Positions 1 to 11,331 of a stretch of DNA of 64,000 nt are shown here, one piece after another. Source of the stretch: Rutidosis leptorrhynchoides (lineage: Eukaryota > Streptophyta > Magnoliopsida > Asterales > Asteraceae); NCBI RefSeq assembly GCF_046630445.1, contig NC_092333.1, positions 99,346,001-99,410,000 on the forward strand, read 5' to 3'. Position 1 is the first letter of the stretch. The number at the start of each line of letters is the position of its first letter. The position numbers were made by a program, and so were the translations under genes. The notes beneath the pieces are model-generated. The model saw only the letters and a list, made by a program, of their open reading frames with translations. It was not told the origin of the DNA and did no database searches.

Positions 1-1055
1 TCTTTCTGCAACTCCGTTTTGTTGTGGAGTACCTGGAACCGTCTTGATCATCCGAATGCCATGATCAACACAATAGTTAACGAATTCGGTGCTGATGTAT
101 TCTCCTCCATTATCCGACTTCAAGCATTTTACCTTCAAATCACAAGATAATTCAACAGCAGATTTCCATTTCTTAAAAGCTTCAAATACATCAGATTTAT
201 TTTTAAGAAAGTAAACCCATACCTTGCGTGTTGAATCATCGATGAAAGTAACATAATAGCGTGCTCCTCCCAATGAAGAAACAGGAGTAGGCCCGAACAC
301 ATCCGTGTGTACTAGCTCCAACTTCTGAGCCTTTAAAGTTCTGCCTGCTTTTGCAAAGGTGACCTTCTTCTTCTTTCCTAGAACACATGACTCGCAAAAG
401 TCCGATTCAACTCTCTTTAGACCGGGAATTTTACCATTAGACACTAGCATTTTCATCCTTTGTCACTCATGTGACCTAAACGTTGGTGCCACTGACTAGT
501 TAAGCTACGATCATTGGAAACTGTATTTACTTCATTAGCTGGAACTTCTACCATATAAAGAGTGTCTCTCTTCTTACCCTTGGCTATTACTAAGTTCCCC
601 TTTATTACTTTCCACTGACCTTCACCAAATAGCACACTATATCCTTGATCATCAAGCTGTCTAACAGAGATTAGTTTCTTCTTTAGGCCAGGAATAACTC
701 GGACATTTTCCAAGGTCCAATTAGTGCCCAAAGAGGTCTTTAGCTCTAAGTCTCCAATCCCTGTAATGTCAAGACAATGATCATTAGCCAAACGAACTTT
801 ACCAAGATTACCTGTTCGTAGATTCTTCATCAAATGTGGACTTGGAGTAGCATGAAACGATGCTCCTGAATCCATAACCCACGCATCAATTGTATTCTCA
901 ATGCAGCAAACAAGGACGTTATCATAATCATCTGTTGCAAATGCAACATTAACTTCATTTGGCTTTGATGATGTTACTGGCTTAGTGCACTGGTTTCGGA
1001 AGTGTCCAGTCTCCTGACAATTCCAACATTTAATATCATTCCTCGTTCTCGACAC
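1..1055 (-). pseudogene. copia zinc knuckle, protease and integrase start, broken
   Basis: The open segment 1055-453 carries the CCHC knuckle CWNCQETGHFRNQC, the aspartic protease motif DSGASFHAT and the gag_pre-integrase motif WHQRLGHMSDKG. A one-base frameshift at about 452 breaks the frame. Beyond it, conserved integrase core residues can be read on the minus strand, including HTDVF, the FIDD stretch and SDNGGEY, down to the left edge. Reverse transcriptase and RNase H must lie outside the window. Confidence 0.85.
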
Positions 1056-1720
1056 ACTCCTCCTTCTTGACTTTGACCTGCCCCTGGTGGTGTTACTTCT
1101 GCCTTTCCTCCTACCCCTCTTCTGTGCTCAGCAAGTTTCCTGATGGTTCTCTTGAACTCTTTCTTCTTATATCTTCTCCAAGAATAAAATCACGAATGCT
1201 CTCAAACTTTAGCTTTGAGGACTCTGTGGATCCACTGATAGCTGTGACTGAACCTGACCAGCTTTCAGGTAACGAAGATAATAATAGAAGAGCTTTGACT
1301 TCGTCATCGAACTTGATATCAACTGACAGTAACCGAGAGATAATATTGTTGAAGTTATTAACATGATTTGTTACTGAAGCACCTTCTTTCAACCTGGTGT
1401 TTACCAACTGTCTGATCAAAAACACCTTGTTAGAAGCAGACGGCTTCTCATACATATTTGCTAAGGTCTTCATCAAACCATGTGTCGTGGTTTTGTTCAC
1501 AATGTTAAAGGCAACACTTTTTGTCAACGTGAGTCTGACAACTGCTAGGGCTTTCCTGTCAAGTGTTTTCCACTCGTCGTCTTTCATTCCTTCTGGTTTA
1601 TTCTCATTCAAGGCATCGATCAGATCCTTCTAACATAACAAATCTTCAACCTGCATCTTCCACCACCCAAAATCTTGCCCATCAAACTTGTCGATTTTGA
1701 TCCTTCCTTCTTCTGCCATT
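1056..1720 (-). pseudogene. copia gag (UBN2-type), broken
   Basis: The start at 1720 begins MAEEGRIKIDKFDG, typical of plant copia Gag, which forms the particle that packages element RNA. The protein is interrupted by an in-frame TAG near 1631, where a C-to-T change of a CAG codon is the simplest explanation. It then runs as a 166-codon open segment (1611-1111) with the UBN2 pattern, including YEKPSASNKVFLIRQL and LLLSSLPESW. A frameshift near 1112 separates it from a basic Arg/Ser-rich stretch that leads into the zinc knuckle. No intact Gag can be made from this copy. Confidence 0.85.
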
Positions 1721-2057
1721 GAAAAAAAAAATTATTGGATCTGAGGTCAACAGCAATCTGATCTGTAACAGTAGCAGTAAATCTGTAACAGCAGAGTCTG
1801 GTGACAGCTAGGGTTGATCTGGATCTGTAACAGCAGAGTCTGATGGCGGCTAGGGTTGATCACTGGTGGCGGCTAGGGTTTAGCACCTGCAATCTGATCT
1901 GTAAAAAATAGCAACAACAGCAGCAGCGACTGGATCTGTAACAACAACAGCTATGATTGACGGCTAGGGTTAGAACTCCTGCAATCTGGAACAGCAGCTG
2001 CAATCTGATCTGATTTATTTTTTGTTTGTTTTGCAATCGGCTAGGGTTTAAACCTGG
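1721..2057 (-). other. copia untranslated leader with short repeats
   Basis: No coding signal. The plus strand repeats the phrases ggctagggtt and gatctgtaacagcag several times with small changes, which gives a low-complexity leader between primer site and gag. Confidence 0.5.
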
Positions 2058-2058
2058 A

Positions 2059-2071
2059 GCTCTAGATACCA
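2059..2071 (-). other. Primer-binding site (initiator tRNA-Met type, variant)
   Basis: Read on the minus strand the sequence is TGGTATCTAGAGC, next to the LTR end. It matches the usual plant TGGTATCAGAGC primer site except for one extra base and one change. Confidence 0.7.
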
Positions 2072-2073
2072 GT

Positions 2074-2408
2074 TGTTAAGGCTAGAACCTGCCTTCTATC
2101 AGAGTAGAACCCTAATCGATTAACAATCACAAACGAGCAAGCCGAATAATAAACACAGAATAAAAACAACACGAGAATTATAGTGGTTCGGTTTCTAGGT
2201 GAAACCTACATCCACTTTGGAACTAGAGAGTATTATTATTAATTTGGAGGTGATAATTTACAAGTACAATGAGAGACTATATATAGACTAAGTACCACCA
2301 ATAAAAAACGGCTCAACAAATTAGGGTTGGCCAGACCCTGACTTGGTCACCAAGTAAACTCCAGGCCCGTTCTTATTGGACTTAAATACCGAAGCCTACA
2401 CCTCAACA
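2074..2408 (-). repeat. 5' LTR of the left copia element
   Basis: The 335-bp segment starts tgttaagg and ends tcaaca on the plus strand, giving the usual TG...CA ends with a short inverted repeat. A TATA-like run (tatatataga, near 2278) reads toward gag on the minus strand. The inner edge abuts the primer-binding site. The five bases after the LTR, atacg, are the candidate target site, but the partner copy is not in the window. Confidence 0.8.
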
Positions 2409-2649
2409 ATACGTCATGTACAACGGTTTTTGCATCAAGACGGCCAAAATCAGCCTCAGCTTATCTTGCTCAAAAAAATTGGTGGGTATAACAAATTGAC
2501 CCATTTACGTGCAACACTGTTAGAAGCAATATAAATGCATCAACGAATAACCTCTCTTTAGACTACTGTTGTTATAATTATTTCTAATGGACCAACTTAT
2601 GTTTATTGCTTTTAGTATTTTAGATTGTCTAGTCTTTGTAGCAACGGAG
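2409..2649. other. Intergenic, nothing recognised
   Basis: AT-rich sequence between the copia LTR and the exon-like blocks, with no gene, RNA or repeat that I can support. Confidence 0.4.
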
Positions 2650-4895
2650 TTACGTACCTTCCATCTATTGATATAAAAACCTTCAGGCATCCCTTCGAAG
2701 ACAACAGATGGTCTAACCCCGAAGCATATCGCAACGATAAAAAACTGCATACAACAATAATGAAATTCTCATCAGAATTTATCAAGGCCATTATAATATA
2801 AATGAATCACATTTCTATGAAGTATAGATCACTTATATAACTCTACTTTCATTAGATAAAATATTAAACACTTTAATATTAAGTTTGAAATTGTATTATT
2901 AATAAATTAGCTAAACTAATGAGATCTTATTATTATTATGATTTGTTTCATCTACATATCTTTTGTTAATCATACCTTGATTATCAAATGCAGATAGGTT
3001 ATTAAGGAAATGGGTGAAGGTTAGAGATTGTCTAGCATTCTGCATCTCCAAATAGAACATCATTCTCAAACAAAGTTTAGTGAAATATTAAATATGTATA
3101 CTTTTGTAAACAGACTCTACACATTATTTTAAAAATGTAATTATTATAATAATAAAAATGAGTATCAAAAGTGTCGATGGGTCAGTCCTACCCAAACCAA
3201 TTTAACCCTAACCCCTTAGTTCACCTGCCCGTTACGGGTCAGAAGTTTATGTGTTTAAAGTTTGTTTTTTTTTTATTTGTTTGTCGTTGCTCCGTATAAG
3301 ACTAAGTCTAGGTAAAACGGTACAACACCACACAAAAGCTTGAAGGATATGTACCATGAATATTAAAGGCAATGTGTTTTTGAAGATGAAGTTTACGATT
3401 GTGGTTTCCATGGGTTTTTGATGGAGATATCACCTCAAATCCATAGATTCCAACAAATCTCAAACTCTCTTTTGTTATGTATTTAATCAGTATTACCCAA
3501 AAAATTAAATAGTTATTGTGTGGTGTTGAAGATGAACTGTTGATGTATTTTATTACTATTATATATTGAAACTTATAACCATCTACATCCATAAATGATT
3601 TAATAATGTGATTGTGTTTTGTGTTGTGTGAAAACTTACTTCTTTATTGATAGATGGAACTCTTCAATGTATGGGTTGATGTAGTAATATGATGCTGAAG
3701 TAGCTGAGAGCTGCATCTTGTCTCTGTGCTGATAAATGTAACAGATGCATTCAAATTGAATTAGAATATGATGATAATAAGTAGCTGCTGATATACTAAG
3801 AATTTACCCTGTGAGAATAGCTATATATTGATGAAGGTATAATGCAAATTATTTCGGAATACATATAAAACCTTCCATATCAAGTACTTGTACATACAAC
3901 AGACTGACAGAGTTTGATTTTGAGAAGAATTCATTTAGTTCTAAGGGATGTTCATATTAGATTAGGAAAAGCTTAGTTTTTTATCTCTAATTTTAACGAA
4001 TGATGGATTGCTAGTGTATTACAAAATCAACCTTATTAACAACAACATTTAGAAAATCATCTATCATCTATCTTCATAATAACATATTTATTTGTCAGCA
4101 TAGTAATATATATAGAAGTATAATTTTTCATTTCAAAAGAGATTAAAGTTAGCTCAAATACACCATACTAAGTCATTGGATTCGTACAGATCCATATCAT
4201 ATATACAATAACAAAATCATTAGCATTAGTTGGCATACCTTTGGGACCCTAATTTTATACCAACTGATTTCATGACTTTCACATTTTATACCAACTGAGT
4301 ATGGCACCATATGTATTTATACAAACCGAAATTAAAACTGAAAGCTAATGACTATGAGAAGGTAATTAGAGGTTCTTCTTTGTTCAATGAAACATATTAA
4401 CAAACAGTTGTAATGCATAAAAATATTCTTGCACTATAGCTGTGCACAGGCACCACATATCCAGCAATATGAGCCAGGATATCAATTTAGCAATTTATCC
4501 TACGTTCAATAGCTAAAAAATGAAAGATTTTTTTTTTTTTTTTTTTTTAAAAAAGAACAGAATAGTTAACCCCAAGTGGAAAATCAAAACGAAAACCCTA
4601 AAATCTACCTCCAAAATCCACGCAAAAAAAAAAAAAAAAAAAAATAGGAAGAAACATACCTGAATCTCCTCTCATTTAGTTTGTGATTCCAGGGTGTAGG
4701 TGACATCTGATTCCGGCCACCGAAAGCAATCAATGTAGCTGAAAATTCACGCAATTGATTCCTAGTAGTGGGGTTTGCAACGATGAGCAGTTGACGTTGT
4801 GATAGCGGTGGTGATAGCGGTGATGGAGGTGGTGGCTGGGGGTGCCTGGAAGTGGAAGAAGAATGTGGGAGGAAGAGATGAGCGGTGTTAAATTA
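2650..4895 (-). pseudogene. Possible remnant of a spliced gene (exon-like blocks)
   Basis: Several blocks on the minus strand look like exons with good splice sites. One at about 4895-4665 is a GC-richer block ending GATTCAG followed by GTATGT. One near 3725-3650 encodes SATSASYYYINPYIEEF and ends before GTAAGT. One near 3068-2975 encodes MQNARQSLTFTHF and ends before GTATGA. One near 2745-2657 encodes FEGMPEGFYINRWK and ends before GTACGT. I do not recognise the family; a faint resemblance to replication-protein-A-like genes is not enough to name it. No continuous protein can be assembled by eye. It could be a decayed host gene, a gene fragment captured by a transposon, or chance. Confidence 0.25.
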
Positions 4896-5718
4896 GGGCT
4901 AAATAAAAAGGCTGGGGGAGAGTGGGTGTTTTCTTAGCGACGCGACCATAATCTGTGTGGCTTTTAGTAAGGGTAGTAAGGGTAATAATTCTGTTGTGAT
5001 TTGTGTGTGAAATCGAAACTCCCAAAGTTCTCCAGACTAACAGTTTAAGTACTTTGGCTTCTTTGACCACATTTTCCGATACTAATATTTTCCTTCTTTG
5101 TAATTCTATTCTATTTTACCAATATCGGTAATTGTTTCCAATACTAATTTTTCGAAAACTAAATTTTAAAACTATTGTGCAAGGCATGAGGTCTTACACT
5201 TGTTTCAAAATAAAGTTTACCATGTACTATTTGATTTGATAGAAAATGAAAACTAAATGTAATTTAATTTCTGATTTTCATCTATAATAGATTTTGTAGC
5301 TTAATCTTATCTAAACTATATATAATGCATTTATTCATTTCTCTTATATTTGGATTTAACATTGTTTATCGGGTGATATTCATATACTACCAATTTTGTA
5401 CAATCATTTAAAGCGACTTTAGTAGTGAATGAATAAATTTCGGTGGTGTACGGATCATCACTACCCTCCCTCAATGTCTAAGTATTATTATAATCTATAC
5501 ATTTATATTCATCTGATATTTGACAGGGTAATATACTTCTCTTTTTGTCCTGAAATTTTCGTTTTAGTGGTGTATAAATTTTCGTTATATTTTTCTCACC
5601 AAATATTTATATTCAAAGTTTGTTGATGATTTGCGTATCATCTAATAATCATTTTTAGATTATTGAGATTTACTTGAAAGTAAAAGTTATATAGTAACAC
5701 TCAACAACAATTTGGGGA
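4896..5718. other. Intergenic AT-rich sequence, nothing recognised
   Basis: Only short chance ORFs. If the exon-like blocks to the left belong to one transcript read on the minus strand, its promoter would fall here, but I see no strong TATA element at the expected place. Confidence 0.35.
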
Positions 5719-5749
5719 GCGTGAAATGCACGCCTCTAAGAGTTACTAG
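5719..5749 (+). mobile_element. Helitron-like 3' terminus
   Basis: A 5-bp GC-rich stem (gcgtg at 5719-5723 with cacgc at 5729-5733, loop of five) is followed after 12 bases by CTAG at 5746-5749. A short hairpin just before CTRR is the usual 3' end of plant Helitrons. The base after CTAG is A, not the T expected at a Helitron insertion, and no 5' TC end was found, so this is only a candidate. Confidence 0.35.
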
Positions 5750-5765
5750 ATACTATCACAAAAAT

Positions 5766-5852
5766 AGCAGGGGAGTTAAGGGGGGCCATGCCCTTTTGTG
5801 GGCTATAAGGTTAGCGCCCCTTGCGGGGTCTAAGGGGCAACGCCCTTGGTGT
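5766..5852. repeat. Cluster of GC-rich short inverted repeats
   Basis: In an AT-rich setting this stretch packs ggggccatgccc, gcgccccttgcgggg and ggggcaacgccc, each able to fold back on itself. The phrase 'aaggggcaacgccc' also recurs in diverged form. It resembles short hairpin arrays seen in plant repeats, but I cannot name the element. Confidence 0.5.
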
Positions 5853-6042
5853 TGGATGCAATAACATATACTCAATTGTTACTTCCAACGGATTTTTCCG
5901 TCAAAAGTCACATCGTGGATTAATGATTATTTTCCCGTCGAAACGAAGGGTTGCACCCTTTCATGCCGCAACCCAATTTAACACTTTAAAAAAAAAAAAA
6001 ACCGTGGCTGCGTTTCATTTCAAAATATAGAAAAAATGTTTT

Positions 6043-6147
6043 ACGATTCAATAACCAATCGGATTATCAATTTTGTACTCCGTTTCTAACAAAACTGAAA
6101 TATCAAATATATTAATTCACCCGAATTTTGTATTTTCATAATTTACC
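6043..6147 (+). repeat. Diverged direct repeat, copy 1
   Basis: About 105 bases from cgattca through the stretch atttaccc recur 537 bases downstream at 6580-6681 with scattered substitutions. The shared core includes taacaaaa(c/t)tgaaatatcaaat. Origin unknown. Confidence 0.6.
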
Positions 6148-6579
6148 CACATTAACATATATACCAAAACTCATACAAATCATTCTTCTTGATTGGTCAA
6201 GTTGGGCGACGTCAACAATGACTATAAATTTTTTTTTTTTTTCCAAAAACAACTTTCTTATAAAAACTTTTTTTTAATTTTTTTTTTTTTACTTTTTATA
6301 TTACTAACAAAAAAATTAATCATTTTGTAACAATCATCCATTAGCCTAATTAAGTATAGACATTTGGGACGATGTTTGTTTTACATAGCGAAACCATCTA
6401 CTGCAGTAAATGATTTCCCGCCACAATGAACGTGCATATTTTAAAACACACGCATATTTTCTAATATTCGGATTTTAATCTTCAAGCTTTGCATCAAAAC
6501 ATTGTTCATGTCTTATTCCAATCAAGTTTTCGTGACCCAAGACTTGTAAGGTCGAGATACTTAATTGAGTAAGTTTTTC

Positions 6580-6681
6580 ACGATTCAGGTATCGGATTAT
6601 AAATTTCATATCCCGTTTTCTAACAAAATTGAAATATCAAATTTATCAATTTACCCGAAGATTGTATTTTTATAATTTACC
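6580..6681 (+). repeat. Diverged direct repeat, copy 2
   Basis: Partner of 6043-6147. The intervening DNA holds T-rich and A-rich tracts (about 6229-6290) and no gene. Confidence 0.6.
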
Positions 6682-6901
6682 TAAGTGTTCGTTTTAATAA
6701 TAAGTATCCGGAAAATTTATAATGCGTCCTCTGATCGTCGGGAATGTCATGCTATGAAACCAACCTTATTTCATGTCGTATACCAACTTATTAAAATGTG
6801 TAAATGATTATTTAAGTTACCTGTATTGCTTATTTTCATTGACTTTTAGTGTATTAATACGATATTAATTATGATTAAAAATTGATTGAGATATTATTCA
6901 A
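6682..6901. other. Intergenic, nothing recognised
   Basis: AT-rich flank of the gag-only element, ending at its target-site copy. Confidence 0.4.
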
Positions 6902-6906
6902 TTTCC

Positions 6907-7318
6907 TGGTGGTTTTATTTTTTGATAGAAAAAATTGATATGATTACTAAAGGATGTTATCGTACATAGGTGGGAGGAGAAAGTTGGAGGTAGGTGACTT
7001 GGTTATAAAAGGAGGGCTAAGTCTTTATTCCAATTTGCACCAATCAATACACTTTAAGTATTTGATTATTTCTTTCTTTCTTACTCTTGTTTGAGAGTTG
7101 TATTAGTTAAATATTTTGGAGAGTGTAGTTGTCTTAAGAGAGTCATCTATATCATTGTAACAATTTGTGATATAGTGTATTTCTCTCTTTGGGGGCCGGT
7201 GATTTTTCTCCTGTTTTGGAGTTTCCACGTTAAATCTTGTGTTGTGTATTGTTCTTATTTCTTTACTATTATCATTGGGCTGGGTGTTGGGAATTAGTGA
7301 GGCCGAAATTTCCCAACA
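6907..7318 (+). repeat. 5' LTR of the gag-only element
   Basis: Starts tggtggtttt and ends cccaaca. A TATAAAA box lies at 7004-7010. It aligns along its whole length with 11801-12216, with scattered differences, so the insertion is not very recent. Confidence 0.92.
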
Positions 7319-7320
7319 AC

Positions 7321-7332
7321 TGGTATCAGAGC
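7321..7332 (+). other. Primer-binding site, initiator tRNA-Met
   Basis: TGGTATCAGAGC, a perfect copy of the usual plant site, two bases after the 5' LTR. Confidence 0.92.
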
Positions 7333-7369
7333 GTCAGGTTTGACGGGGGTCTCGGTTATAGGAGTCGGA

Positions 7370-7410
7370 GTATGCTCTGTGGTTGCCACGGAAGTGGATC
7401 GTCCACATCA
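7370..7410 (+). promoter_or_regulatory. Leader motif shared with the neighbouring copia element
   Basis: This 41-base stretch matches the minus strand of 18606-18646 at 40 of 41 positions. It lies 37 bases after the primer site here and 38 bases after it there. It contains GTGGATCGTCCAC, which can form a 5-bp stem with a TCG loop. A role in RNA dimerisation or packaging is an inference from position and conservation. Confidence 0.6.
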
Positions 7411-7601
7411 AAAACGAGTTCTATTGATCGTATAGGGTATCTGGTTAGACAATATTTTTTCTGATTCGTAGTAATAGTTGGATTTGTTAGTGGCGAGTTG
7501 TGGATTTCCGATTTAAAGGGTCATGGCTACCTGCTACATCTTTTGGCTATTCGAAACGTGAGCAAAATCAGAGAAAGTGTTGTTTATAGGATACGGATAC
7601 G

Positions 7602-10600
7602 ATGTCGAAGTTCAGTCCAATGAGGTTTGATGTAGAGAAATTTGATGGGATGATCAATTTTGACTTATGGCAGGTTCAAGTCAAGGATGTGTTGATTTAG
7701 TCCGGATTACACAAGGCATTGAAAGGTAAACCCACCTTTGTTCCCGGCAGTGATTCTAGCAGTAAGTTCGATGAAGAAGAATGAGATGATATGGATTTGA
7801 GGGCAGCAAGTGCGATTCGTTTGTGTCTTGCAAAGAACGTGCTTGCAAATGTGCATGGGTTATCAACGGCAAAGGATGTGATGCCCCGTACTAAATCAAA
7901 GTGTACGGACCATCAACAACAGGATCATTACAAGGTCAAACACTATATGCTGTTTCAAAAGAGTTTGCATTCATAATAAAAGTGATGTCTTAACCAACAT
8001 CAAAAGTTTAACAACCCAAAAGTATGCTTCTACCAATAGCAAGCATAAGTAATAGTATGTGACCCATAGGTCGTTACAAATATATCGTTTCAAAAGTATC
8101 ATGTTTGAATGCAAAATAACGTTTCATGCGGTGACTTCTCTAAGCGCAGCGGGTGTCTACAAAGCATGACTAGTACAGCGGAAGCAAGCAAACCTTAAGC
8201 ACCTGAGAAAAACATGCTTAAAAACGTCAACACAAAGGTTGGTGAGCTATAGTTTAAGTATAACAGTAATGTAATGTAGGCCACAAGATTTCAGTGCTTC
8301 AACAAGCGTTTAAATCAGCAATCCAAATCAGTATGATAAAGTATATGTTCAACCGTGGGCACTCGGTAACTAACTTAACGTTTAATAATATATCACCCCT
8401 GAAAGTACACTTGGCAAGTGCGTATGTTTACGAAGTATTAAACACTCATTAAATGCTAGCGCGACTAGCCTGAGTGGGGATGTCAAACCCTATGGATCCA
8501 TATCTAAGATTAGCGTTCACCGGTTCAAAAACCAATGACTAAACGTTACCGAGCTAAAGGGAATGTTTATGCCGTTGTATAACCCATACATATATAAGTT
8601 TAAGTACTCCTGCCTAGTATGTAAAACGTAAAATGCGCATGTATTCTCAGTTCCCAAAATAGTTAAAGTAAAAAGGGAATGCTATAACTCACAATGATAA
8701 AGTAGCGGTAAGGTATGACCCGGGAAAAGTAAGCAAGTATGTAGGTTGTCCAAACGGGTCCTCAACCTAAGTCAAATATTACTAAGTCAGTAAATCATCC
8801 CAATAGGTTTATAAGTATGTAAAATAGGTCTTAAAGGTCATCATCATTCATCATCAAACGAAAGGTATAAAGTAAGTTCCGTTCATGAAGGGAGTTTAAA
8901 ACAAAGGCTGAGTTCGGTCAGTCACCACTGCCTCTACACCTACTGAAATAAGGTGAGACCAGTGGCCATGGCTCCGTATATGAGTCCTTTAGTTGTGGTA
9001 AAAATCCCAGAAGCAAACTCGTCTTCGTTCGACCGTAGCGACGGTCTAAGTGCGAGTAGGTCAGAATTTTCAGCACAACGTTAAAAGGACATAGGGATGA
9101 TCGGAGGGCCATAAATCCTAAACCGTAACTTGGATTAAGACGAGTCCAAAATGAAAAGTTATCTACTCGAACAGAGATATCTGAGAATCATCTTTACAGT
9201 AGCCCAGGTCATACGGGTCAGACACAGAAACAGTAAAACAGTAGGGTCAGTAGGTTCCGGTGGTTCTTGGTGCTCGATGCTTATCATGGTTCTCATCCTT
9301 GATGCATATAGCTTCAAGTGTACAACTCGTTGATGTGTTTGCATCATTTTCACCAAGGTTTGACCATCATAACCCAAGTGTAAGTCTAAGACATGAAGCA
9401 CAACTCACTTAAGTGTTGCAAGTGTTTTGATGAACCAAAGTTACATCAAAGTCTTAGATTCAACACATACATGAAATGTAAAAGTAATATTGAAATACAA
9501 ACTTGAAAGTAAACTAACTTATCAAGATCTTAAGATGTAGAACATAGTTCTTAGTTAGATCTTGAAGATCCAAGACCCAAAAGTCTAGATCTAAAGTTAT
9601 TAAGTTAAATCTAACACAAGTGTATGAAGTCATAACTAAAGAGTTACACTTCCATGTTCTTGAAATCTTAAAGTTAACTTTTAGTTTCAAGAAGTATGAG
9701 ATCAAGACTAACTTGTAATACTTGATCATTTAAACCAACAACATGAAATTAAAGTACATATTATAAAGAAATAAACTAAGTAAACAAGTAGCTAGTTCAT
9801 GGGTTGTTCTTACTTTAAAGATTCAAACCAAAGTTTGATCTTTAAGAATGTAAACTTTAAGTTTACAAACATGACTTACAAGTAATGATTCTACAACCAT
9901 GAACTTAAAATCTTTTAACATATTAAGTGTAGAACATAAACTAGAAAGTTTATGTTCTTGTGTGTTCTTGTAAATACAAGATAAATGAAGAACAAACTAA
10001 CAAGTTTGGTTCTTGAAAACTAGGAAGTAACAAACAACAACAAAGAATGATGATGATTAATGTTATTGGTTTCGGTTTTGGTCAAGAGAAAAGGAAGAAG
10101 AAAACTTTGTTACTTACAAAATGTAGAGAAAAGATGAGAGCAAAAGTTGGGAGAAAATGAGAGAAAGTTGCAAGTATTATTTGTTTGTGTGTAAAAGTGA
10201 GATGGAACTAGTGAAAAATGCAAGTAATAAGTGATAAAAAAAAAAACTTTGAACTCCCTCCTAGCATCCAAAACTTACGGTTTTCACAAGGGGGAAGGGG
10301 AAGGAAATATTCACTAGGTTCTTGCATGTATGTGTCATAAAAGATGGATATAAGGTGGCATGCATGGGGAAGATGTATAACAAGTTTGCAACTAGATTCC
10401 TTACTAACATAACCAATTTAGTTTAACTTGAAAGTAATACTTACATGTGAGAATGGGCTAGTAAGTCCATATAAGATGTAGGGTGGGCTTATAAGCTCAA
10501 GTATGTATGTAAGTAACAAGTTAAATAAATAAGCCCAAGTCCAAATAAATAACAATCCAATAAAAGCCCAAGTAATTAACTAATAACCTTAGTTAATTAA

Positions 10601-11331
10601 AATGATTAATAAAACTTAATCATGAATGTAAATAATATTCAAAAACATTATTCATGTAATGTACGTGTGTCACAAAGACGCTCCGGGCATTCAAAAGTCA
10701 TGTATGATTAATCATGGTAACGAGTAAATGTAATCATATACATTCGTTAAATCACAAGTATTAATAATAAATATTATTAATTAAAAGTGGAAAAACCAGG
10801 GTCGTTACAAAGGAGCTTTGGGTTAAACTAGAACAGTTGTACCAGGGCAAGGGCATCTCAAATCGGTTGTGTCTTAAAGAAAAATTTCATACTCTGCGTA
10901 TGGATGGAGGTTCAAAGATTTCAGATCATCTAAGTATTCTTAACGGTATTGTTTCAGAACTGGAGGCTATTGGAGTTAAAACGGATGATGAAGATAAAGC
11001 TTTGAGGTTGATATTATCTTTATCATCGTCTTATGAACACATGAAACCTATTTTGATGTATGGGAAGAAAACTCTGAAGTTTGAAGACGTTACTAGCAAG
11101 CTCATATCCGAGGAGAAAAGACTAGAAGGTAACGGGGTCTCGTCATCAGGAGATACGATAGTGTTGTGTTCGGATAGGCGAAAAAGAAACTCTGGGAAGA
11201 ATCTGGTATGCTGGAGGTGCGGGAAGACTGGGCATGTAAGGGTTAATTGTCCAGGTGGAGCTAATCCGGCAAATGGCTCCAAAGACGCTAACATTGTCTC
11301 CGTTGTTACGGAGAGTGACGAATTCCTCTGA
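7602..11331 (+). pseudogene. copia-type gag, interrupted by a solo LTR
   Basis: The start at 7602 reads MSKFSPMRFDVEKFDG, a typical copia Gag opening. The first half has an in-frame TAG near 7698 and a TGA near 7782; both fit single transitions of CAG and TGG. The frame reaches 7876, where the solo LTR 7877-10809 is inserted with the 5-bp duplication aagga. It resumes at 10815 with ELWVKLEQLYQGKG and runs to 11331. The second half carries the UBN2 pattern and the CCHC knuckle CWRCGKTGHVRVNC. It stops shortly after the knuckle with no protease, which is what makes this a gag-only element. Gag would form the RNA-packaging particle. Confidence 0.88.
7877..10809 (-). repeat. Solo LTR of a Ty3/gypsy element
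   Basis: The 2933-bp block starts tgtgatgccc and ends gtcgttaca and is flanked on both sides by aagga (7872-7876, 10810-10814). It aligns throughout with the two LTRs of the complete gypsy at 20079-22957 and 28971-31859. No internal region is present, so the element was probably lost by recombination between its LTRs. Compared with the full element the LTR lies in the minus orientation. Short ORFs inside it recur in all three copies because the LTR is repeated and show no protein-family match. Confidence 0.93.

Larger units (their letters stand above)
1..2408 (-). mobile_element. Ty1/copia LTR retrotransposon, 5' part only
   Basis: Reading on the minus strand from 2408 downwards there is an LTR, a primer-binding site, a leader of about 340 nt, gag, a CCHC knuckle, an aspartic protease and the start of integrase, which runs off the left edge. 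Gag-PR-IN order defines Ty1/copia. The coding part holds one premature stop and two frameshifts, so this copy is dead. The second LTR and any target-site duplication partner lie outside the window. Confidence 0.9.

Noticed and set aside
5429..6030. Short plus-strand ORFs starting MNKFRWCTD and MRGLRGNAL
   Set aside because: No family features; they lie in AT-rich intergenic or hairpin-repeat DNA.
9151..9333. ORF starting MKSYLLEQ, repeated at 21317 and 30217
   Set aside because: It recurs only because it lies in the same gypsy LTR three times; the copies have changed like non-coding DNA and no family is recognisable.
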